DNA of 54,631 nt from Prochlorococcus sp. AG-355-K03 (GTDB lineage Bacteria > Cyanobacteriota > Cyanobacteriia > PCC-6307 > Cyanobiaceae), in contig QCDS01000005.1 of NCBI GenBank assembly GCA_003278685.1, positions 1 to 54,631 on the forward strand, given 5' to 3'. Shown here one piece after another: positions 47,866-54,631 of this stretch (position 1 is the stretch's first letter; each line of letters starts with the position of its first letter). Both the position numbers and the translations under genes were made by a program. Below the pieces are notes generated by a model, which saw nothing but the letters and a program-made list of their open reading frames with translations, was not told the origin of the DNA and did no database searches.

Positions 47866-49631
47866 CCTACTTGAACATTCCACAAATCAGCATATATTTT
47901 GTTCTGATTTAGTAGTTTTTCATGTTTTCCGCTTTCAACTATTTTACCTTTATCAATAACTACAATATTATTCGCATTTTTTATAGTGCTTAATCTATGA
48001 GCAATTACTATAGTTGTTCTTTCTTTTGTTATTTTAGATAACGATTTTTGAATTAAAGCCTCTGTTTCATTATCAACTGAAGCTGTAGCTTCATCTAATA
48101 TTAATATTGGAGCATCCTTTAAAACAGCTCTCGCCAAGGCAATTCTTTGACGTTGCCCGCCTGAGAGCCTTTGGCCCCTTTCCCCCACTATAGTTTTATA
48201 ACCATCTGGTAATTGTTCAATAAATTTATGAGCTTCCGCAATCTTTGAAGCTTTAATAATATCTTTAAGACTAGGGTTGATTGAGCCGTAAGCAATATTT
48301 TCTTGTACACTGCCATGAAATAAATAAGTTTCTTGACTTACTAAAGAGATACACTTTCTTAAATCCCTCAAATTTATTTCTTTAATAGAAACCCCATCCA
48401 AGGTTATTAATCCATTATTACTATCATAAATTCTAAGTAGTAGTTTTATTATTGTACTTTTCCCAGAACCTGTTAAACCAACAATTCCTAATGTTGAGTT
48501 ATTTTCAATTTTTAAATTTATGTCTTTTAAAGTTAAATCTCGTCCAGGATAATTAAAATTTACATTTTTAAAAATAATTTCTCCTTTGATATCTTTAGGT
48601 TCTATTTTTATTTTTCCATCTTTTATTTTTATAGGCGTATCTATGAGATCAATTACTCTATCTATTGAAGCCATAGATCTCTGAAAATCATCTAAAACAT
48701 GCCCCAAAGTAGTTAAAGGCCATAATAGTCTTTGTGTAATAAACACTAAAAAACTATAAGTACCTACATCAAGTGTCTTATTCCAAGTTTGGAAACCTCC
48801 AATTAATAGAATTGCTATAAAAGCAAATAAAATTGCAAATCTTATAAGAGGGATAAAAGCAGAAGATAATTTTATTGCAGCCTTATTACTTCTTTGATAA
48901 TCGAGACTTTCTTTATTTAATCTATCTAGTTCCCATTTTTCTTTAGTAAAACTTTTTATGGTTAGAATTCCACTTAAATTATTATTAAGCCTTGATGCCA
49001 ACAGTCCAGCTTTATTTCTAACATCTCTGTATTTTGGAGCAAGCTTCCTTTGAAAATTAATTGATCCTAAAAATATAATTGGAATAGGAAAGAAAGCAAA
49101 TAAAGCAATTTTTGGAGCGACAAAAATCATAGTGCCCCCAATAATTAAGACAGTTATAAATAATTGAATAATCTGATTAGCCCCTTGGTCTAGAAATCTC
49201 TCGAGTTGATTTATATCATCATTCAAAATAGATAATAGCCTACCAGTATTATCATTTTCAAAAAAATCCATATCTAATTCCTGAATATGCTCATAAGCTT
49301 TTATTCTTAATTTATGTTGCGATATCTGAGCCAAATTTCTCCATAAAATCGAATATAAATATTCAAAGGAGGATTCACCAGACCAAACTATTCCTGAAGC
49401 AAATGCAAGAAAAATCAATTGAGCTGGAACTTCTTTTATACCAAACCCAGCAATCCATGAATTATGTTCCTTAACAACGATATCCACTGCAAGACCAATT
49501 ATTACAGGGGGAGCTAAATCTAATATTTTATTAATTATGGAACTAAGAAAAGCAAAAAATAGTAACCTTCTTTCCTCAATCAGATTTAAATAAAGTCTAA
49601 TTATTGGATTTTGATTGTTCTTAGACCTCAT
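47859..49631 (-). CDS. ABC exporter, permease-ATPase fusion
   Basis: A 590-residue half-transporter of the MsbA/multidrug type: six membrane helices in about residues 15-310 followed by the ATPase. Motifs are GLTGSGKST (Walker A, about 375), LVSQETYLF (Q-loop), LSGGQRQRIALARA (signature, about 474), LILDEATASVD (Walker B) and the H-loop VIAHRLST. It works as a homodimer exporting lipids or drugs; the substrate is unknown. It ends in the hairpin shared with the psbP-like gene. Upstream, 11 bases away, is a small exported orphan. Confidence 0.9.
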   Translation of the reverse strand: MRSKNNQNPIIRLYLNLIEERRLLFFAFLSSIINKILDLAPPVIIGLAVDIVVKEHNSWIAGFGIKEVPAQLIFLAFASGIVWSGESSFEYLYSILWRNLAQISQHKLRIKAYEHIQELDMDFFENDNTGRLLSILNDDINQLERFLDQGANQIIQLFITVLIIGGTMIFVAPKIALFAFFPIPIIFLGSINFQRKLAPKYRDVRNKAGLLASRLNNNLSGILTIKSFTKEKWELDRLNKESLDYQRSNKAAIKLSSAFIPLIRFAILFAFIAILLIGGFQTWNKTLDVGTYSFLVFITQRLLWPLTTLGHVLDDFQRSMASIDRVIDLIDTPIKIKDGKIKIEPKDIKGEIIFKNVNFNYPGRDLTLKDINLKIENNSTLGIVGLTGSGKSTIIKLLLRIYDSNNGLITLDGVSIKEINLRDLRKCISLVSQETYLFHGSVQENIAYGSINPSLKDIIKASKIAEAHKFIEQLPDGYKTIVGERGQRLSGGQRQRIALARAVLKDAPILILDEATASVDNETEALIQKSLSKITKERTTIVIAHRLSTIKNANNIVVIDKGKIVESGKHEKLLNQNKIYADLWNVQVGI

Positions 49632-49642
49632 AAAAATAATAA

Positions 49643-49936
49643 TTAAATTTTTCTATTATGATTTAAATTTTCTTTAGTTTCTAATTTACATTTTGTTTTT
49701 GCATCTTGATGACTTGAAGTTTGCATAAATTCTTCGTAGTAACAATCACAAGTTTTATTCGCAATTTCTTCACTATATACCATTTCTGCTTTCATCATCT
49801 CCACTTTGACACTCTGAAGACAAAATAATTTTATGATTGAATCTTGTTTCGTTTGAGCTAAATAATAACTATTAAAGGAATTGAATAGTATTATCAGATT
49901 CACAAAAATAAAAAAGTTATGTTTGCTAGCATTCAT
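49643..49936 (-). CDS. small exported cysteine-containing orphan
   Basis: I do not recognise this 97-residue protein. Residues 1-27 are a signal peptide-like hydrophobic segment (FFIFVNLIILFNSFNSYYLA). The mature part holds C39, C63, C65 and C83, with C-D-C in KTCDCYYEEF and C83 seventeen residues later. The pattern suggests one or two disulfides or a metal site in the periplasm. It sits between the DEAD-box helicase gene (9 bases upstream) and an ABC exporter (11 bases downstream), so all three may be co-transcribed. A role as exported cargo is speculative. Confidence 0.65.
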   Translation of the reverse strand: MNASKHNFFIFVNLIILFNSFNSYYLAQTKQDSIIKLFCLQSVKVEMMKAEMVYSEEIANKTCDCYYEEFMQTSSHQDAKTKCKLETKENLNHNRKI

Positions 49937-49945
49937 TATCTATCA

Positions 49946-51727
49946 CTAGTTTTTGACTTTAATTTTTTTTAATTTATTTTTAGTTTCCCTATGCAGATCT
50001 CTGGGTAAATCTACCAAACTATAATCATTAAAAATCTGTATCTTACCTATGGATCTACCATTTATATTAGTTGAATTACAGATTGAGGATATAATATTTG
50101 CAACTCTAACCCCATCAAATTTACCAAAGTTAAATTTGTAGGTTTCAAAAGAATCATTTTGATAATTATTTCTTCTATTTGAATTTCTCATACGATTATT
50201 ACTATTTCTATTTGATCTATTTCGATCAGTATTATTTTGTTTATTAATCCAAGAATCATCGTCATTAACAAAAAATGATTTATTACCTATTACTAAATTA
50301 ATCGCAGCCATTGCAATATTCGAGTCATCCATAGAGTATTTTTCTTTTAAATTATCTAGTACATCAATAATCAAAGCTTTATTTTCTTCATTTTCATCTT
50401 TAGCTAAAGAACTCTCATTAAAATTATCTATAAGTTTCTCCATCCTTTTTTCATTTATTATTTTATTACTTGGTATGTTAATTTCTTCAATCTTGGTTCT
50501 TGTTGAGTTTTCTAAGTTTCTTAGAAAATGTTTTTCTCTTTGATTAACAAATAAAATTGCTTCTCCTGATCTGCCTGCCCTTCCAGTTCTTCCAATTCTA
50601 TGAGTATATGTTTCCTTATCAAAAGGAAAATCGTAATTAACAACAAGTTTTATCCTCTCAACATCTAATCCTCTAGCTGCGACATCAGTTGCAACAAGGA
50701 TATTAATAAATCCTTTTTTCAATCTATCTATAGTATTTTCTCTTTGATTCTGAGGTATATCTCCATTTAGTACTGCTACAGTGTGACCTGAATTCTCTAA
50801 AGCTTCAGCTATTGAAGTAGTAAGTAGTTTTGTCCTAACAAAAATAATTACTCCCTCGTTATTAAGTTCTAGTATTCTTTTTAAAGCATCTAACTTATGA
50901 TGCCTTTGTACATATAGAAATTTTTGCGAAATTAATTGAGTTTCTTTTTTGACACTTTTGATTAATATTTCTGCTGGATCATTTAGATATTTTTTTGCTA
51001 TATTTCTTATCTCACTAGGCATTGTTGCTGAAAACAATACCATCTGCTTATTTTCCGGAAGTTGATCTATTATCCATTCAATATCTTCAAGAAAACCCAT
51101 ATTTAACATTTCATCTGCCTCATCTAAAACAAGACAATTTATATCTTTGATTTTAAAAGTCCCCTGCCTTATATGATCCATTATTCGGCCTGGGGTACCA
51201 ACTACTACGTCAACTTTTCTTTTTAATGTAGAAATTTGATTTCGATAGTCGGTACCTCCATATATTGCAACCGTCTTAAAATTAGTAGATTCAGAACTAT
51301 AACTCTTAAAAGATTCTGCCACTTGAGTTGCTAATTCTCTTGTAGGAGTCATAACTAAAACCTTGGCATTTAATTCTTTATTACCTGTAAGTTTTTCTAT
51401 TAATGGTAATGCGAAAGCTGCAGTCTTTCCTGTTCCTGTTTGTGCTTGGCCTAGTAAATCCCTGCCTAACATTAGTTCGGGAATTGCAGCTTTTTGGATG
51501 GGAGTTGGATTTTTATATCCTTTATTTATTAAAGAGTTTAAGATCGATTGATTAAACCCAAAATCGAGAAATCCATTCTCATTATCATCTCCTTTCGATA
51601 CTTCCAATAGTTGAGATTCAATTTCTTTTTTGTTATTTAAGTTTTTGAAATCTAGTAGGGAGGAATCTTCATTCTGAGACTTTTCCTGCTCACTACCAAG
51701 AGTGTTACTATCTTTTTTTAAAACCAT
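49946..51727 (-). CDS. deaD: DEAD-box ATP-dependent RNA helicase
   Basis: A 593-residue DeaD/CsdA-type helicase that unwinds mRNA and rRNA. After a polar N-terminal extension of about 55 residues come the Q-motif region, AQTGTGKT (motif I, about 94), PTRELA (Ia), LDEADEML (DEAD, about 200), SATMPSE (III), VATDVAARGLD (V) and HRIGRTGRAGR (VI, about 380). An Asn/Arg-rich low-complexity linker runs at about 495-525, then a DbpA-like RNA-binding domain (GKFDGVRVANII ... DLPRDLHRET). A perfect 10-bp hairpin lies 4 bases upstream of the start codon, which may control translation. The cyanobacterial homologue CrhR is induced by cold and redox changes. Confidence 0.92.
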   Translation of the reverse strand: MVLKKDSNTLGSEQEKSQNEDSSLLDFKNLNNKKEIESQLLEVSKGDDNENGFLDFGFNQSILNSLINKGYKNPTPIQKAAIPELMLGRDLLGQAQTGTGKTAAFALPLIEKLTGNKELNAKVLVMTPTRELATQVAESFKSYSSESTNFKTVAIYGGTDYRNQISTLKRKVDVVVGTPGRIMDHIRQGTFKIKDINCLVLDEADEMLNMGFLEDIEWIIDQLPENKQMVLFSATMPSEIRNIAKKYLNDPAEILIKSVKKETQLISQKFLYVQRHHKLDALKRILELNNEGVIIFVRTKLLTTSIAEALENSGHTVAVLNGDIPQNQRENTIDRLKKGFINILVATDVAARGLDVERIKLVVNYDFPFDKETYTHRIGRTGRAGRSGEAILFVNQREKHFLRNLENSTRTKIEEINIPSNKIINEKRMEKLIDNFNESSLAKDENEENKALIIDVLDNLKEKYSMDDSNIAMAAINLVIGNKSFFVNDDDSWINKQNNTDRNRSNRNSNNRMRNSNRRNNYQNDSFETYKFNFGKFDGVRVANIISSICNSTNINGRSIGKIQIFNDYSLVDLPRDLHRETKNKLKKIKVKN

Positions 51728-51731
51728 TTTA

Positions 51732-51760
51732 AATGCCTAATAATCTTCTGATTAGGCATT
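51732..51760 (-). promoter_or_regulatory. 5'-leader hairpin before the DEAD-box helicase gene
   Basis: In the mRNA direction: AATGCCTAAT, 9-base loop CAGAAGATT, ATTAGGCATT, then TAAA and the ATG. The 10-bp stem is perfect. It occupies the place where a ribosome binding site would be, and no Shine-Dalgarno sequence is visible outside it. It could be a translation switch opened by the helicase itself or by temperature. It is unlikely to be a terminator because no T-run follows. Confidence 0.6.
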
Positions 51761-51865
51761 CAACAAATATCTAAATTTACTTAAATTGTTGATTAGCCTT
51801 ACAGAGCCGAATTATTAATCTAACATCTTGGGGTTAAGATATTACAAATTTCTCAAAAATAAAAT

Positions 51866-53569
51866 TTAATTTAAATAATATATATTTAAAGATTTTTTCG
51901 CTCTTGTAACAGCAGTATAAAATAACCTTCTTTCAAAATTATCTCTGCAAAAGGTATTTTGATTATCTTTTTTTTCTTTTACAGCATATTGATTTCTTCT
52001 ATAATTTTGGGACCACAAAATGTTTACTTTTTCAGATTCACTTCCTTGAGACTTATGGATAGTAATTGCTATTGCTGGAACAACATTTTCTAAATTAGAT
52101 GGATCAATTAATTCTACAATTTCTTCGTTTTTATCATTAAATTTTCTAAAAAGATATTTTCTTTTATTTTTTAAACCTATAAGTACTCCGATATCCCCAT
52201 TTGACAATCCAAGTTCATTATTATTTTTTGTGCACATGATTGGGACACCCTCTTTAAGAGTTTTAAGGTCATAGGATTTTTTTTGACCAAAAACAATTTC
52301 ATTCAAATATTCAACACTCCATATTCCGGAATTTTTTTCGCATAAAATCAAATGACTTTGTAAATCCAGAAATATCTTATCCACTAAATCTTTTTCATAA
52401 AGCAATAAATTATCAATACTCTCATCAAATATATATTTTTTTTGACTTAAATTTGAAGTTGAAATATTTAACTGTTCTAGATGACTTGTAATCGAAAATA
52501 ATAGATCTTTTGGAATATCTTTTTCTCTACTCTTTGAAATAGTAATTTCTTTTGAATTATTATCTTTTTCTAATTCTTTTATCTTTTGGTTAAGTAAAGA
52601 AAAATCATTATTAAATATTAAACTACTAATTAATGCTATATCTCCAATATTTCTATAAGTTTTTTCTAAATTTACTACACAAGATTTAATTGGCCTATTA
52701 TCGGAATATTCAAACAAATAATTCCATATAGAACAGTTATTTACTGGAGACAATTGATTTTTATCTCCAACTAAAATAATTTTACAGTCCTTTGCTAGCA
52801 AATTTAAAACTGATTCAATCAAATCGATATTAACCATTGACATTTCATCAATTATGAAAATATCAAGCTCTTTTAGTTTGAATTTCAACTTAAGAGATTT
52901 ATTTTGATAATTTAAAATCCACCTATGTAAAGTTTGAAATTCTATTTGGTCTAGAAATTTACTAAGGGAAATATTTTTTTTATCATTAAGAGCTTCTTTT
53001 AAACGAGCTGTAGCTTTACCAGTTGGAGCAGACAAACCAATATTTAAAAAGTTATCAATTTGAATGAGTTCTAGTATTAACTTTATTATTAAAGTGGTTT
53101 TACCCGTACCTGGTCCTCCTTGAAGAAAAACTAAGTTTGAATATTTAAATATATTTTTAATTTGATCAATTTTATTATCATCTTTATGAATTATTGAGTT
53201 CATTAAATTATCGGTATCTATTTTTTTTAGAAATGAATTAATAACTCTTTCTATCTTTTTTGACCATTTTGATAAGGATAATTTTCTATTTACTAATACG
53301 AATGGAGAATGAAGGGAACCAATCAAACCTATATTTTTTAGAACATCTATATGTTTATTGGGCCAGCCATCTTCTAATAATTCAAAGATTATTAAACTAT
53401 TATCAAGATCAATAATAGTTTCACCATTTTTTTCAAACTCTAATAAAATTCTTATTACATCTTTTACGAAATTGCCATATTTTTTTTCACTAAATTTAAA
53501 AATGCCTAAAATTAAATTAAATATATGATCGTATTGGAACTTTTCAATATCTGTATTGGTTTTAGTCAT
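51866..53569 (-). CDS. recD: exodeoxyribonuclease V subunit alpha (RecD)
   Basis: A 567-residue superfamily 1B helicase, the RecD subunit of the RecBCD helicase-nuclease that processes double-strand ends. Motifs: GGPGTGKTTL (I, residues 151-160), FIIDEMSMVN (II, about 228), LVGDKNQLSPVNN (III, about 252), EKTYRN (IV) and the C-terminal ITIHKSQGSESEKV and YTAVTRAKKSLNIYYL. Length is close to the family norm. The start lies 1 base after the recB stop, so the two are one operon. The 138-base spacer downstream, before deaD, is AT-rich and holds the deaD leader hairpin. Confidence 0.93.
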   Translation of the reverse strand: MTKTNTDIEKFQYDHIFNLILGIFKFSEKKYGNFVKDVIRILLEFEKNGETIIDLDNSLIIFELLEDGWPNKHIDVLKNIGLIGSLHSPFVLVNRKLSLSKWSKKIERVINSFLKKIDTDNLMNSIIHKDDNKIDQIKNIFKYSNLVFLQGGPGTGKTTLIIKLILELIQIDNFLNIGLSAPTGKATARLKEALNDKKNISLSKFLDQIEFQTLHRWILNYQNKSLKLKFKLKELDIFIIDEMSMVNIDLIESVLNLLAKDCKIILVGDKNQLSPVNNCSIWNYLFEYSDNRPIKSCVVNLEKTYRNIGDIALISSLIFNNDFSLLNQKIKELEKDNNSKEITISKSREKDIPKDLLFSITSHLEQLNISTSNLSQKKYIFDESIDNLLLYEKDLVDKIFLDLQSHLILCEKNSGIWSVEYLNEIVFGQKKSYDLKTLKEGVPIMCTKNNNELGLSNGDIGVLIGLKNKRKYLFRKFNDKNEEIVELIDPSNLENVVPAIAITIHKSQGSESEKVNILWSQNYRRNQYAVKEKKDNQNTFCRDNFERRLFYTAVTRAKKSLNIYYLN

Positions 53570-53570
53570 T

Positions 53571-54631
53571 CTAAAAAAGGTTATCTAAATAATTAATTCT
53601 TTTTAAAGGTACTTTGCTAATAAAAATACCTGGAGATGTATCTTCATACTTAGATTTTTCAAATAATTCAAAATCTGGCAATCCCTTTAAAAACAAATAA
53701 ATATATCCTCCTAGATGTTTATGTGGTTGATAATTTTTAAGTCGCCACTTTAATAATCTATGCAATGCTAATAAATAAAGATGAGATTGCAATGGATAAT
53801 GATGTTTAATCATTTCATTTCTCATGTTTTCATAGTTATAGTTTCTTGGTAAACAATCACTATTATCACTACCAGAAATCAAATTACTTTTCCAATCAAT
53901 AACCCACCATTTACTATCTTCTAATTTATTTCCTACAGGGAAAACACAATCAATACATCCTGAATGAAAACCTTTATTCATAATTTGAAGATCATTTATT
54001 TTATTTGCATATTCTTCACCAAATTCATATTCCTTATCTAAAAAAAAGCAATTTGATATATCATTGGAATTAATATTTCTACCCTCATAAGATAGGGTTA
54101 AATCATATTTGAGTTCCTTAATTAAGTATTCATTTGGAATATCAACTAGTTTCTTATTTTGTAATTCTTTTCCTAAAGATATATTTATGATTCTTAAAAT
54201 TGCATCTTTTACTTTAAAAGCTAAAGAAGTATCTATTTGATGAAAGTTTAATTCCTCAATAATTAAATCAATTAATTCTTGATTATTATCGTTTCTAAAT
54301 TCAAATCTTTCTATTATTTTGTGCAGACAAGTACCAGCAATAGTTCCTTTTGGAAATTCACTTAAGGGATTTGGATAAGAAAAATAATTTGGATAATTCT
54401 TTGAATTATTAAAATTAGAATCTTTGATAATTGATATATTATCCTCATAATCCTTATATTGATTAATGACTCCATCAATATTTTTATCTTTACGTATCCA
54501 AGAAGAATAACTTGAATAAGAAATAAATTGATTAGAATTAAATACATTAGATATTTTTTTATTAACCTTATCTATTTTCCAAAGATTATTATTAAATCGG
54601 TTGGTGTGGAACTTAGAAAAAATTTCTTTTA
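53571..54631 (-). CDS. recB: exodeoxyribonuclease V subunit beta (RecB), C-terminal part
   Basis: An open frame enters from the right edge and ends at TAG (53571-53573); about 353 residues are visible. It contains the RecB nuclease domain: GTIAGTCLHKIIERFEF with a metal-binding histidine, the aspartate in HSGCIDCVFPVG and the lysine motif WWVIDWKSNL, the D-x-K core of the PD-(D/E)xK fold. Upstream SYSSYSSW matches the usual SYSSL segment before the nuclease domain. The ATG at 53979-53981 is internal and would give only the last 136 residues, so it is not the true start. The helicase part and recC lie outside the window. Confidence 0.93.
   Translation of the reverse strand, partial: KEIFSKFHTNRFNNNLWKIDKVNKKISNVFNSNQFISYSSYSSWIRKDKNIDGVINQYKDYEDNISIIKDSNFNNSKNYPNYFSYPNPLSEFPKGTIAGTCLHKIIERFEFRNDNNQELIDLIIEELNFHQIDTSLAFKVKDAILRIINISLGKELQNKKLVDIPNEYLIKELKYDLTLSYEGRNINSNDISNCFFLDKEYEFGEEYANKINDLQIMNKGFHSGCIDCVFPVGNKLEDSKWWVIDWKSNLISGSDNSDCLPRNYNYENMRNEMIKHHYPLQSHLYLLALHRLLKWRLKNYQPHKHLGGYIYLFLKGLPDFELFEKSKYEDTSPGIFISKVPLKRINYLDNLF

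Noticed and set aside
51825..51842. ATCTT-loop-AAGAT hairpin downstream of recD as a terminator
   Set aside because: The stem is only 5 bp and AT-rich with no T-run; too weak to call.
53571..53981. A separate 136-residue ORF after recD
   Set aside because: The frame is open upstream to the window edge and carries RecB motifs before the internal ATG. It is the end of recB and not a gene of its own.

Overview
This window looks like a piece of the core chromosome of Prochlorococcus, most likely a high-light-type strain. The DNA is strongly AT-rich and the genes are packed with short spacers and many 1-4 bp overlaps. It carries cyanobacterial photosynthesis genes (chlI, petG, cytM, petH, a psbP-like lipoprotein gene, crtL, crtE), the clock output kinase sasA, and the small RNA Yfr1 between guaB and trxA, where it sits in Prochlorococcus. 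I saw no transposase, integrase, phage gene, CRISPR array or rRNA. There is one tRNA, tRNA-Glu(TTC). No stretch longer than 300 bases lacks a gene.

Layout. Positions 1-7078 are almost all minus strand: the start of homoserine dehydrogenase, sufE, a 5-formyltetrahydrofolate cyclo-ligase broken by a +1 slip in a 9-base homopolymer, ruvC, chlI, a TrmJ-like RNA methyltransferase, cytM, rsmD, hisH, trxA, Yfr1 and a guaB-type gene. The tiny petG gene lies inside this block on the plus strand. Positions 7259-14542 hold gyrA and crtL (+), a GH57 glucan enzyme (-) and leuA (+). Positions 14626-18903 hold a small membrane protein, a short PgpH-like HD phosphohydrolase, folD, crtE and a divergent PAP2 protein. 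Positions 18900-24358 are a minus-strand run of cobyrinate a,c-diamide synthase, opcA, zwf and petH. Next come a START-like protein, tRNA-Glu, sasA, a CpcS/CpeS-like protein, an exported orphan, prs, malQ, a RodZ-like HTH membrane protein and an ABC1 kinase. Positions 32587-39406 hold an Orn/Lys/Arg decarboxylase-family protein, cdsA, an alpha/beta hydrolase, a glycerol-dehydrogenase-like protein and clpC. Positions 39586-47844 hold a GNAT acetyltransferase, lysA, dacA, uppS, bioB, trhO, a conserved hypothetical, lipA, recR and the psbP-like gene. The window ends with an ABC exporter, a small exported orphan, a DEAD-box RNA helicase, recD and the C-terminal part of recB, all minus.

How the genes fit together. 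opcA-zwf-petH (oxidative pentose phosphate pathway and ferredoxin:NADP reductase), the GH57 enzyme and malQ (glycogen turnover), sasA (clock output) and Yfr1 all bear on day/night carbon and NADPH handling. A c-di-AMP cyclase (dacA) and a c-di-AMP-phosphodiesterase-like HD protein are both present, though 25 kb apart. bioB, trhO and lipA form a cofactor/tRNA-modification neighbourhood. No clearly undescribed multigene system is visible. The best leads are the poly-A frameshift in the folate gene, a strong hairpin directly before the DEAD-box helicase start codon, a membrane-anchored ferredoxin:NADP reductase, and two small secreted orphans.
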